From an uncultured Rhizobium sp. (GTDB taxonomy: Bacteria; Pseudomonadota; Alphaproteobacteria; Rhizobiales; Rhizobiaceae), in assembly GCA_945952045.1 (NCBI GenBank), contig CAMFHE010000014.1:1-64000 (forward strand): 64,000 nucleotides of DNA, written 5' to 3'. Under the pieces are notes generated by a model, which did no database searches, was not told the origin of the DNA, and saw nothing but the letters and a program-made list of their open reading frames with translations. Position numbers and translations under genes: made by a program. Below, piece by piece: positions 31,699-40,130 of the stretch (within the stretch, counting starts at the first letter, position 1; every line of letters starts with the position of its first letter).

Positions 31699-32812
31699 AG
31701 TCAACGTCATCTACCACCATTATCCCCATTATCGCCGCCCCGTCATGCAGGCATTGGCCGAAAGCCCTGCGCATGACTATCGCTTCTGGGGCAGTCTCGA
31801 GGATGTTGCCGGCATCAAGGCCTTTCGCGGCGATTCCGGCATCGCCATTCATGCTTTACGTTTCCGGCTCCTAGGACCGTTCTGGCTGCTCGGCGGCTAT
31901 TGGCGGGCAGTGCTGGATCGCAGCGCCGATGCCCTGATCGTCCACGGGCATCCCAATATGCCGGCGAGCTGGTTGATCGGTCTCGCCGGCCGACTGACAG
32001 GAAAGACCGTGCTTTACTGGGCGCATGGCTGGCTGAAGCAGGAACCGCGCTGGAAGGCATGGATGCGGCGGCTGCATTATCGGTTGGGTCATCGTGTGTT
32101 GACCTATGGCCAGCGCGCCGGAGAGATCGCGACTGCCGGCGGTTTTCCGGCGACGCAGATCGTTCCGATATGGAATTCCCTCGATTGGCCGGCCGCGCGC
32201 GATGTGCTGCAAAAGCTGGAAAACGAAGGCATTTCAGCCGTGCGCCGCCGGCTGAGCCTGCCGCCCGACGCATTCGTCGTTCAATGCTCGGCACGGCTGA
32301 CGCCGCTTTGCCGTTTCGATCTGCTGCTGGAGGCTGCGGCGCATCTGAAGGCGCAAGGGATCGAAACGCTCGTTGTGCTCATCGGCGATGGTCCCGAGCG
32401 GGCGAAATTGGAAGCGCAGGCCCGAGACCTCGGCGTCGCCACACTGTTTCCCGGCGCGATCTATGACGAGGCGGTGCTGGGCGCCTGGATTTTCGCCAGC
32501 GATGTAACCGCGAGCCCCGGTAAAGTCGGCCTCAGCGCCATTCATTCGCTGATGTATGGCACGCCTGTCGTCACCCACGGCGATATGGACAGGCAGATGC
32601 CGGAGGCCGAAGCGATCATAGCCGGCGTGACCGGCGGCTTCTTCGAACATGGTGATGCGGAGGCGCTGGCCGATGCCCTGCAGCACTGGCGCGGCGCCGA
32701 TGGACCGGCCTTGCACGCCCGCTGCCGCGACGTCATCGCATCGCGTTACAATCCGCAGACACAGGCAGAGATCATCGATAGCGTCGTCAGCGAGGTATGC
32801 CATGCGCGTTGA
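31691..32812 (+). CDS. Glycosyltransferase family 4
   Basis: 373 residues, GT-B fold. The N-terminal half contains NVIYHHYPHYRRPVMQALAES and VLYWAHGWLKQEPRWKAWMRR; the C-terminal donor domain contains VVQCSARLTPLCRFDLLLEAAAHL, VLIGDGPERAKLEAQARDLG and ASDVTASPGKVGLSAIHSLMYGTPVVTHGD. The usual E-x7-E motif is altered to SPGKVGLSAIHSL with no obvious first glutamate, which is a point of interest. The ATG at 31691 overlaps the upstream stop by 8 bases. Confidence 0.85.
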   Translation: MARVNVIYHHYPHYRRPVMQALAESPAHDYRFWGSLEDVAGIKAFRGDSGIAIHALRFRLLGPFWLLGGYWRAVLDRSADALIVHGHPNMPASWLIGLAGRLTGKTVLYWAHGWLKQEPRWKAWMRRLHYRLGHRVLTYGQRAGEIATAGGFPATQIVPIWNSLDWPAARDVLQKLENEGISAVRRRLSLPPDAFVVQCSARLTPLCRFDLLLEAAAHLKAQGIETLVVLIGDGPERAKLEAQARDLGVATLFPGAIYDEAVLGAWIFASDVTASPGKVGLSAIHSLMYGTPVVTHGDMDRQMPEAEAIIAGVTGGFFEHGDAEALADALQHWRGADGPALHARCRDVIASRYNPQTQAEIIDSVVSEVCHAR

Positions 32813-33362
32813 GCCCCTCGATGCGCGCCTGTCGCGCCCGCGTCAGGGCGGCCCGAGCTTTTCGCGCCGGCATCGCCTGTACCGCGCCGTCTGGCAGCTT
32901 GCCTGGTTGCTGCTGGCGGCATGGACGCCACCCTTTGCCCGTCGCTGGCGGCGATGCCTGCTGCGGGCTTTCGGCGCGACGATGCATGGCAACAGCGATG
33001 TCCGCGCCAGCGCCCGCATCTGGTTTCCACCACATCTGACGATGGCCGACGGCTCCGTGCTCGCGGGTGGCGTCACCTGCTACAACATGGCGGCGGTGAT
33101 CATCGGCGAAGGCACCGTCGTCTCCCAGGGCGCGCATCTGTGCTGCGGTTCGCATGAGCTGGAAGACCCGCATTTCCAATTGGTCGCCAAGCCGATCCGC
33201 ATCGGCCGCCATTGCTGGATTGCGGCGGAAGCCTTTGTCGGGCCGGGCGTCATCGTCGGCGATCGCGCGGTGCTCGGCGCCCGTTCCGTCGCCTTTGCCG
33301 ATCTGGAGCCGGGTGGCGTCTATGTCGGAAACCCGGCGCGTAAAATCCGGGAGCGCGGATAA
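32802..33362 (+). CDS. WcaF-like sugar O-acetyltransferase
   Basis: 186 residues with left-handed beta-helix repeats: AAVIIGEGTVVSQGAHLCCG, RIGRHCWIAAEAFVGPGVIV and VLGARSVAFADLEPGGVYVG, ending in NPARKIRERG. The catalytic histidine is in GSHELEDPHFQL, as in the WcaF/NodL group. An N-terminal hydrophobic stretch (VWQLAWLLLAAWTPPF) matches the WcaF family extension. It should acetylate a sugar of the repeat unit from acetyl-CoA. It overlaps the previous gene by 11 bases and shares one base with the next stop-start junction. Confidence 0.9.
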   Translation: MRVEPLDARLSRPRQGGPSFSRRHRLYRAVWQLAWLLLAAWTPPFARRWRRCLLRAFGATMHGNSDVRASARIWFPPHLTMADGSVLAGGVTCYNMAAVIIGEGTVVSQGAHLCCGSHELEDPHFQLVAKPIRIGRHCWIAAEAFVGPGVIVGDRAVLGARSVAFADLEPGGVYVGNPARKIRERG

Positions 33363-34273
33363 TGGCGACACTTGCGGTCGTGATCCTCACTTACAACGAG
33401 GAAAGACACATTGCTCGCGCCATCGAAAGCATCGCCGGTATCGCCACGCAGATCGTCGTCATCGATTCCTTTTCCACGGATCGAACCGTCGAGATCGCCA
33501 GAGAGCATGGCGCAAGCGTCCTGCAACATGCTTTCGTCAACCAGGCCCGCCAAATGCAATGGGCGCTGGATCATGCCCCGATTGCGACCGACTGGGTAAT
33601 GCGGCTCGATGCCGACGAGGTGGTCGAGCCGTCGCTGGCCCGCGAGATCGCGATCAAGCTGCCATGCCTCCCGGCGGATGTCGCCGGCGTCAACCTGCGC
33701 CGCCGTCACATTTTTCTCGGCCGCTGGATCCGTCATGGCGGGCGCTATCCGCTGATCCTGCTGCGGCTGTGGCGGATCGGGCAGGCGCGTGTGGAAGATC
33801 GCTGGATGGATGAACACATGACGTTGACTGGCGGTCGCAGCGTGCTGTTCGACGCGCCTTTCACCGACCATAATCTCGGCGACCTCACCGCCTTCACCGC
33901 CAAGCACAACGCCTACGCCACGCGGGAGGCGGTCGATGTACTCGCCCGCCGCTATGGTTTGCTGGAGGCAGAGCCGACAATGACGGCGAAAGCCGCCTCC
34001 CGGCAAGCCGCGTTGAAACGGGCGATCAAGGAACGGGTCTATAACCGCCTGCCGTTTGCGCTGGCGGCCTTCGGCTATTTCCTGTTTCGCTATATCGTCC
34101 AGCGCGGCTTTCTCGATGGGCGGGAAGGGCTGATCTATCACGGCCTTCAGGGCTTCTGGTATCGCTTCCTCGTCGGCGCAAAGCTGCAGGAATTCGACCG
34201 CGCCTTGCAAGGGCTGCGGACGCCGCAAGACAGGCGCGCCCTGCTGACGCGCCTGTCCGGTCTTGCTATTTGA
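33362..34273 (+). CDS. Glycosyltransferase family 2 (WaaE/KdtX-like)
   Basis: 303 residues. GT-A signature at the N terminus: VVILTYNEERHIARAIES, VVIDSFSTDRTVEIAREHGA, and the DxD-type motif WVMRLDADEVVEPSL. RWMDEHMTLTG and the following region resemble WaaE/KdtX-type beta-glucosyltransferases. A C-terminal hydrophobic segment (FALAAFGYFLFRYIVQRGFLDG) could attach the protein to the inner membrane. Start and upstream stop share a base as TAATG. It is the last gene of the + strand operon; the SGNH gene ends three bases away on the other strand. Confidence 0.9.
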   Translation: MATLAVVILTYNEERHIARAIESIAGIATQIVVIDSFSTDRTVEIAREHGASVLQHAFVNQARQMQWALDHAPIATDWVMRLDADEVVEPSLAREIAIKLPCLPADVAGVNLRRRHIFLGRWIRHGGRYPLILLRLWRIGQARVEDRWMDEHMTLTGGRSVLFDAPFTDHNLGDLTAFTAKHNAYATREAVDVLARRYGLLEAEPTMTAKAASRQAALKRAIKERVYNRLPFALAAFGYFLFRYIVQRGFLDGREGLIYHGLQGFWYRFLVGAKLQEFDRALQGLRTPQDRRALLTRLSGLAI

Positions 34274-34275
34274 AA

Positions 34276-35895
34276 TCAAAATCCAAGTGTCGTCAGTCTT
34301 CCCGCGATCGCCGCGCCGACGGCGGCCATGGCGGTCGGCGTCAGATGCGTGCCGTCGCCCTGCATGCATGACGGCGGCACGCGGTTTGCCGCAAGGGCTG
34401 CGAGATCGCCGGCCGAACCATCCGACAGGGCTGCGAGGATTGGATGCGGGTCGAGAAAACGCGTGCCGAAGCGGCTTGAAAGCCATGTGTTGCGCTGGTC
34501 GACGGCGGCGGCCTGGGCGGCATTGTTGCTGCGCCGTGTCGAGCCGATGAAGAGATGGCGAGGGCTGAACGTCGCCATGGCCTCGAAGAGGGTCTTGTCC
34601 TCGTCGAAGCTTGCGCCATTGGCATCGCCATCCCATTGGACGAGCGGGCAGCCGGCGAGGCCGGGATTGGACTGCATGGCGGTCAATTGGGCGGCGATGG
34701 CGCTGCCGCTGATGCCTGTCGCCAGAACCTGACGGCTGGAGGAGGCTTCCACGCCCTGTTCCACGGACGCGCCGCCAATGCTGGCGACATAGCTGTCGCC
34801 GACGGCCCAGACGAACCAGCCAGGCGCGACCTCGCGATTGAAGAAGGCCGCGTCGAGGATCTGCCCCATCCAATCCTCGCCGCCCGCCGGCGATGTGCCG
34901 AGCCGCAACCATGCCGCTCCGGCCGGCACCATCGATCCCGTCTGGCCGCCAAAGAGATTGGTCTCGTCCAACGCCGCCAGAAAACGCGTTGCGCCATTGC
35001 TCGACAGATGCAGCCTATGCTCCGTATCGAGCGGCATCAGCGCTGCGGGAAGAGTGAGTGTCGTGCGGTTGACGCCGTTGCTGTCGTGCAGGATCGACAG
35101 GGTTCCATCGGCGTTGAGGCCGATCCGATAACGGTTTCGCGCGCCGCCATCATCGAAGGAAAACAGCACGCGTGTTGCGGCCGGCAGGCTCGTCGGCATG
35201 CGAAAACGCAGCATGACGCTGAATTCCATGGAAGAGAAGCCGCGCAGCGCCGTTGCTTCCTTCACCGAGAAATCGTCGCCGATCACGGTGCCGTTTGGAC
35301 CTGAGGCGGTGCGCAGCGCGACGTAGGAGGTGGTCGCTTCCGCGCCGAAAATACGCTGCTGCGTGGTGTTGGTGGTCGTGGCATTGGCCGGCAGAGCGTT
35401 GCCGACAGGCGTCAGCGCTGTTGCGCGGCTTGAAATTACCAGAGGGCTGACGGTGCTCGTGCCGCGCTTGTAGGTGGCCTTCATGCGATAGGCCTTGCCC
35501 TGGGCGGTGGCGATCGCGCCGGAGCGAACGGATGGGTTGGTCAGACCGCTGCCGCTCATTTCGAGTGCGCCGGCGTTCACGGTCGCGGTCGCGCCGTTCA
35601 CCGCCGTCCAGTCGCCGATGCCGGCGGAAAAGTCGCCATTGGCGAGCAGTTCTGCCGCGTCGGCGGCGACATAATCCCCGATCGTGCGGGTGCTGCCGGA
35701 GGAGATGCCGTTGACCGCCGCAAGTGTCGCGGCCTCGCTGGCATAGGCGGCGCCGTCATGCCAGCCCCGATCATTGGCGGTATCGAGCATGAGCAAGGCC
35801 GGCATTCCAGCCATGTCGCGCGCGACCCAGGCTGGCGCGCCGCGGGGAGGGTGCAGGGTCGCAGCGCCCGTCAGGGTCATGGGAAGGCCAAGCAT
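34276..35895 (-). CDS. Large lectin-like / SGNH-hydrolase two-part protein
   Basis: 539 residues. The first part (about 90-200) has a jelly-roll carbohydrate-binding pattern (ANGDFSAGIGDWTAVNG, KAYRMKATYKRG). The middle (about 210-350) reads as a concanavalin/LamG-like beta-sandwich (FSSMEFSVMLRFRMP, LDTEHRLHLSSNGATRF, EDWMGQILDAAFFNREV). The C-terminal part has SGNH esterase marks: the nucleophile serine in WAVGDSYVASIGG, RHLFIGSTRRSNN, and the Asp-His pair in QGDGTHLTPTAM. The ATG at 35895 has a GGAGG site. No signal peptide is evident, odd for a polysaccharide-acting esterase. It may modify the exopolysaccharide, or derive from a phage tail-spike-type protein. Confidence 0.7.
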   Translation of the reverse strand: MLGLPMTLTGAATLHPPRGAPAWVARDMAGMPALLMLDTANDRGWHDGAAYASEAATLAAVNGISSGSTRTIGDYVAADAAELLANGDFSAGIGDWTAVNGATATVNAGALEMSGSGLTNPSVRSGAIATAQGKAYRMKATYKRGTSTVSPLVISSRATALTPVGNALPANATTTNTTQQRIFGAEATTSYVALRTASGPNGTVIGDDFSVKEATALRGFSSMEFSVMLRFRMPTSLPAATRVLFSFDDGGARNRYRIGLNADGTLSILHDSNGVNRTTLTLPAALMPLDTEHRLHLSSNGATRFLAALDETNLFGGQTGSMVPAGAAWLRLGTSPAGGEDWMGQILDAAFFNREVAPGWFVWAVGDSYVASIGGASVEQGVEASSSRQVLATGISGSAIAAQLTAMQSNPGLAGCPLVQWDGDANGASFDEDKTLFEAMATFSPRHLFIGSTRRSNNAAQAAAVDQRNTWLSSRFGTRFLDPHPILAALSDGSAGDLAALAANRVPPSCMQGDGTHLTPTAMAAVGAAIAGRLTTLGF

Positions 35896-36023
35896 CACGG
35901 GTTGCCTCCGCTTCGCCGGCAAGCAGTCGGTTGAAATTTCATGCCGTCTCTCCTTCATTGTTCGCAAGCGCCGATGGTAGGCGCGGGCGGGACGGGAGAG
36001 GATGGAGGCGGATGAAATTCGGC

Positions 36024-36632
36024 TCAGCCGCCGAGGATCAGCCGGGTGGCAATCGTGCCCATGACCACGGCGATCAGGCCATCAAGAATACGCCAGGAGA
36101 GCGGCCGGGCAAACAGCGGGCTCAGATAACGCGCACCATAGCCGAGCCCGAAGAAGAACAGGAAAGACGCACTGGTGGCCCCAAGCGCAAAGGCCAAGCG
36201 CTCGCCGGAAAACTGCGTCGCGATGGAGCCGAGCAGCACCACCGTATCCAGCCAGACATGCGGGTTGAGCCAGGTCAGCGCCAGACAGGTAACGAGCGTC
36301 GCCTGGAGCGGCGCGGCGATGCCGTTGTCGACCTGCAGCGCATCGTTCGAGGTCAGCGCCGATTTGAGGCTGCGCAGGCCGTACCACAATAGAAAGGCGG
36401 CGCCTCCATAGCGCATCGCCGGCTCCAGCCAGGGCAGCAGCGCCATGACCTGCGCGAGGCTGGTGACGCCAAGCGCGATCAGCAATGCGTCCGACAGCGC
36501 GCAGGCAAGCACGACCGGCAGCACATGTTCCCGCTTCAGCCCCTGTCGCAGCACGAAGGCATTCTGGGCGCCGATGGCGACGATAAGGCCAAGGCCCATG
36601 GAAAGGCCGGTCATGAAAACGGGAAGCGACAT
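36024..36632 (-). CDS. argO: Basic amino-acid exporter of the LysE/ArgO family
   Basis: 202 residues with six membrane helices. The first helix carries GLIVAIGAQNAFVLRQGLKREHVLPVVLACALSDALLI, the hallmark of ArgO/LysE. Later helices contain LTWLNPHVWLDTVVLLGSIA, also conserved in the family. It exports arginine or lysine when these build up. It is divergent from an ArgP-type regulator across 93 bases, the classic arrangement. The ATG at 36632 has an AGGAG site. Confidence 0.93.
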   Translation of the reverse strand: MSLPVFMTGLSMGLGLIVAIGAQNAFVLRQGLKREHVLPVVLACALSDALLIALGVTSLAQVMALLPWLEPAMRYGGAAFLLWYGLRSLKSALTSNDALQVDNGIAAPLQATLVTCLALTWLNPHVWLDTVVLLGSIATQFSGERLAFALGATSASFLFFFGLGYGARYLSPLFARPLSWRILDGLIAVVMGTIATRLILGG

Positions 36633-36725
36633 GAAAACTCCTGACGACGATGTCAGCCTGCCTAGCCGCCGTGCAAAGTTTAGGCTAGTTAATCCTGCTA
36701 ACTCCGGATTAGGGGAATTAATGCA
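36633..36725. promoter_or_regulatory. argO-argP divergent promoter/operator
   Basis: The 93-base gap is AT-rich near the argP start and contains TTTAGGCTAG-TTAATCCTGC-TAACTCCGGATTAGG, with interrupted dyads such as TAATCC...GGATTA. This is the likely ArgP (LysR-type) binding site. Confidence 0.5.
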
Positions 36726-37628
36726 ATGTTCGACTATCCGGCGCTTAAGGCGGTTGCCGCCGTCGTCCAGACCGGCAGTTTCGACAGGGCCGCGCGGCGG
36801 CTGCATGTGACGCCCTCGGCGGTGTCCCAACGCGTCAAGCAGTTGGAGGACAGGCTGGGCGCGGTGTTGATCGTGCGCGGCAATCCCTGCACGGCGACGG
36901 AACAGGGGCAGTGGCTTTGCCGGCATGTCGAGCAGGTGGAAATGCTGGAGGGCAGGCTGGCCGGGCAATTGCCTGCACTGGCGCCGCCGGGCGAGCCGGC
37001 GGAGCGCGTCACGGTGCAGATCGCCACCAATGCCGATAGTCTCGGCACCTGGTTTCTCGCTGCCGCCGCGCAGTTTACCCGCACCAGCGATTATCTGCTC
37101 GGTATTGCGGTCGACGATCAGGATCACACCGCCGAATGGCTGCGGCGCGGCCGGGTGCTGGCCGCCGTCACCGGATTGGAAAAGCCGGTGCAGGGTTGCC
37201 GCCGCTTGTCGCTCGGCAGCCTGCGCTATTACGCGACCGCAAGTCCTGATTTCATGAAGCGCTATTTCACGCAAGGCGTTACGGTGGAAGCCCTGCTCAA
37301 TGCGCCCTCGATCACCTTCGATCAGAAGGACCGGTTGCAAGCAGGCTGGGTGCGTCAGGTGACGGGGGAGGATCTGTCTGTGCCGACGCATTGGCTTCCC
37401 TCGACGCAGGGTTTCGTCGAAGCAGCTCTCCGCGGCATGGGTTGGGGCATGAACCCGGAAGCGCTGGTGCGCGAACATCTCGCGGCCGGCCGGCTGGTGG
37501 AGATCGTCCCCGGCGCGACGGTCGATATTCCACTCTACTGGCAGGTTAACCGCATGGCCGCCGATCAGCTTTCAGACCTGACGCGCGCGGTCGTCGAAAC
37601 GGCGCGTCAGGCGCTGGTCGCCTCATGA
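36726..37628 (+). CDS. argP: LysR-family regulator ArgP
   Basis: 300 residues. The N-terminal winged helix reads FDYPALKAVAAVVQTGSFDRAARRLHVTPSAVSQRVKQLEDRLG, very close to ArgP/IciA. The C-terminal effector domain (about 90-295) includes IATNADSLGTWFLAA, an ArgP-specific motif. ArgP senses lysine or arginine and turns on argO. It faces away from argO and its end overlaps the end of the Wzc-like gene by six bases. Confidence 0.93.
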   Translation: MFDYPALKAVAAVVQTGSFDRAARRLHVTPSAVSQRVKQLEDRLGAVLIVRGNPCTATEQGQWLCRHVEQVEMLEGRLAGQLPALAPPGEPAERVTVQIATNADSLGTWFLAAAAQFTRTSDYLLGIAVDDQDHTAEWLRRGRVLAAVTGLEKPVQGCRRLSLGSLRYYATASPDFMKRYFTQGVTVEALLNAPSITFDQKDRLQAGWVRQVTGEDLSVPTHWLPSTQGFVEAALRGMGWGMNPEALVREHLAAGRLVEIVPGATVDIPLYWQVNRMAADQLSDLTRAVVETARQALVAS

Positions 37629-39842
37629 GGCAGGCGTATCGCTGAGATAAGCGCCGTAACGGTCGCCATAGGCTTCGCTGGCACCGGCGCTCGCGTACGT
37701 TTTCACATGCTGGCGATCGACCTTGGTCAGGACCGCGCCGAGGCACCGATCCTCGATGGTGCCGGCTGCGGCCAGCGTTTCGCGCACCATGCTGCGCGAC
37801 GGGCCGCCCCATTCGATGGCAAGAATAAAGCCATCTATGGCGCTGGCCATCGCCCGCGCATCGACCACCGGCGCCAGCGGCGGCAGGTCGAGCACGATAT
37901 AGTCGTAATCGCGCCCTGCTTCCTGCAACAGCCGCGTCATCGCCGCCGATGTCAGCAGTTCTGCGGAATGGCTGATCGGCCGCCGCGCCGCCACGGGCAG
38001 CACATGCAGGGCGCCATCGCCGAGCCGCGCCTCGCTGAGCGGCACGCCATCGGTCAAGGCCTCCAGCAATCCATGTTGCGTGTGCAACCCCAGCATCCGG
38101 CCGATCCCGGGATTGCGCAGGTCCGCATCGATCAGCAAGGTCGGATGGCTCGCGGCAAGAACCTGCGCCAGATTGACCGCAAGCGTCGATTTTCCCTCGC
38201 CCGGCAGGGTCGAGACAATACCGATGATCTTGGCGGGCTTGCGGATACGGATGTCGATGGCGAGCTTGCAACCGCGCAACGTCTCGGTGAAGGCCGAAAG
38301 CGGAAAATCCATCGCATGACGGGCGAGATTGCCGGTCGCCCCTTCGGTCAGGGGAATGGCGCCGAGATATTCGATGCCGAGGACCGACCGGATCTGCGTT
38401 CCCGTTCGGAAGAAGCGCTCGCGATATTCGCGCAGCAGCGCCACGCCGCACGCCGCAACCCCTCCGATCAGAACCGTGAGCGCCAGCACCAGGCCTTTGC
38501 GCGGACTGCTGGGGTTTTCGGGCATGCGGGCCTGCGTGATGATGCGAGCATCGGTCAACGGAAAGCTCTGACCTTGCAGGGCGTCCTGATAACGCCGAAG
38601 GAAGGTTTCATGCAGGGCGCGATCGTTTTCGGCGCTGCGTTCCAGCGCCCGCAACTCCGCCTGCTTTTCTGCGGCAAGCGCGCTGACCTGCGTTGCCCGC
38701 GCCAGGCTTTCAGTCAGATTGGCCTCGCGCGAGCGGGCGACATTGAGATCGCTGCGATATCCCTCGGCGATACGGGCGAGTTCCGCAGTCATCACGCGTC
38801 TGAATTCCTGCATGTCTCGCCGCAGGCGCACGGCCTGGGCATGGTCGGGGCCGAGACGGGCGCTGATATCCGCCTCCCGCTTGGATGCCTCAAGATAACG
38901 GGCGCGAAAGGCGGTGATGACGGCATTGTCGAGCGCATCGGCGACGATGGCTTCGCCGCTGCCGCTTGCAAGGATGGCGTCGATTTGGTCCAGCCGGGCC
39001 TTGGCGCGTGCAGTGTCGGCGTGCGCCGCAGTCAAGGCCGCATTCAGATCGCCTACCTCCTGATCCGACATCAGCCGGTTGTTGGCCGGCAGCAGGCCGT
39101 TATCGGCCTTGAAACGCTGCACCGCCAGATCGGAGGTGACGGATTGCCGGCGCAGGTCCTCGATACGCTCCGCCAGCCAGTCACCTGCGCGTCGCGCGGC
39201 CGAAAAGCGCGCCTCCAGCTTGTCTGTCAGATAGGCCTCGGCAAGCGCGGTGGCGACCGCGCGCGCATGTTCGGGCGAGGGGGATTCGAAGGAGATGGTC
39301 AGGACATAGCTGCGACCGACCCGCTCGACCGACAAACCGTCCTGCACGATAGCGAGCGCTCGCCTGCGGTCTCGCTCCGTCGCATCCCCGTCTTCCGCTT
39401 CCCTGCTCGGGGAAAACAGACTGCGAATGCCGCCGAGCAAGCGTCGCGGCAGTGAACTGAGAGAACGCGCCGGTGCAAGGAACTCCGCATCCTGGCCAAG
39501 CTGAAGCCGATCGACCGCCGCGAGGCCGATGGCTTCGGATTTGATCAGCTCGATCTGGCTCAGCACCGAGGCCTCGTCATCGATGGCCGCGCCAAGCGAG
39601 GAAAGCCGCTCCGTCATGTCGGAGGTGCTACGGTCGATCAGCACGCCGACCGAGGATGTATAGAGCGGCATGGCGGTCAGCAGATAGGCGATTGCGAGCA
39701 GACAGGCAGTCGCCAGCGTCGCCAGCCCGGCTTGCCATTGGCGTCTGAGAATGCCGAGGACGGTGGCGATATCGATAGACAGGCCGGCCTCGGGCGGCTC
39801 CTGCGCGGCATCCTGGGCGCGGGCCAGAAGCAGCCGGTTCAT
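37623..39842 (-). CDS. Wzc/ExoP-type polysaccharide co-polymerase and BY-kinase
   Basis: 739 residues. N-terminal Wzz domain with a first membrane helix (about 38-58, GLATLATACLLAIAYLLTA), a long periplasmic coiled region (about 170-430), a proline-rich segment before the second helix (ARMPENPSSPRKGLVLALTVLIGGVAACGVAL), and a C-terminal tyrosine kinase: Walker A STLPGEGKSTLAVNLA (about 545-560), Walker A' LLIDADLRNPG, Walker B YIVLDLPPLAPVVDAR. The C terminus carries a tyrosine cluster (TYASAGASEAYGDRYGAYL) for autophosphorylation. It sets chain length and export with the Wza protein encoded nearby. The ATG at 39842 is preferred over a TTG seven codons upstream. Confidence 0.93.
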   Translation of the reverse strand: MNRLLLARAQDAAQEPPEAGLSIDIATVLGILRRQWQAGLATLATACLLAIAYLLTAMPLYTSSVGVLIDRSTSDMTERLSSLGAAIDDEASVLSQIELIKSEAIGLAAVDRLQLGQDAEFLAPARSLSSLPRRLLGGIRSLFSPSREAEDGDATERDRRRALAIVQDGLSVERVGRSYVLTISFESPSPEHARAVATALAEAYLTDKLEARFSAARRAGDWLAERIEDLRRQSVTSDLAVQRFKADNGLLPANNRLMSDQEVGDLNAALTAAHADTARAKARLDQIDAILASGSGEAIVADALDNAVITAFRARYLEASKREADISARLGPDHAQAVRLRRDMQEFRRVMTAELARIAEGYRSDLNVARSREANLTESLARATQVSALAAEKQAELRALERSAENDRALHETFLRRYQDALQGQSFPLTDARIITQARMPENPSSPRKGLVLALTVLIGGVAACGVALLREYRERFFRTGTQIRSVLGIEYLGAIPLTEGATGNLARHAMDFPLSAFTETLRGCKLAIDIRIRKPAKIIGIVSTLPGEGKSTLAVNLAQVLAASHPTLLIDADLRNPGIGRMLGLHTQHGLLEALTDGVPLSEARLGDGALHVLPVAARRPISHSAELLTSAAMTRLLQEAGRDYDYIVLDLPPLAPVVDARAMASAIDGFILAIEWGGPSRSMVRETLAAAGTIEDRCLGAVLTKVDRQHVKTYASAGASEAYGDRYGAYLSDTPAS

Positions 39843-40130
39843 CGGCAATGATCCGGCACGCAACGCAGGCTGATGGAAGCCCGGAAGCGTCTTTGCGGCC
39901 GGCCATGCATTCGGCAGTCATGTGCCTGTCCGGCGCCCTTGATCACGGCTCCATCCCCTTGTCCCCTGAATTGCAGATTACCTCTTTCCAGCAGCGTGAC
40001 AATGGTATTCATTGATGAAAAGCACTTTTAAAGTGTATCGAATTGTAGCGGTCCGGGTCTGCCGGAAAATGCCGCAGAGGGGGCGGACACGCGAGCGCTT
40101 AAAACGGGCGAACCGGATGCGGATGGTGCG
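39843..40130. promoter_or_regulatory. Divergent promoter region between the Wzc-like gene and the anchored protein gene
   Basis: 288 bases without a gene. It contains a perfect 13-base palindrome CACTTTTAAAGTG at 40023-40035 within an AT-rich patch, a likely operator for one or both divergent polysaccharide genes. Confidence 0.5.

Noticed and set aside
34276..35895. Prophage tail region around the SGNH protein
   Set aside because: The protein alone looks phage-like in part, but no capsid, terminase, lysis or integrase genes are near; both sides are polysaccharide and amino-acid export genes.
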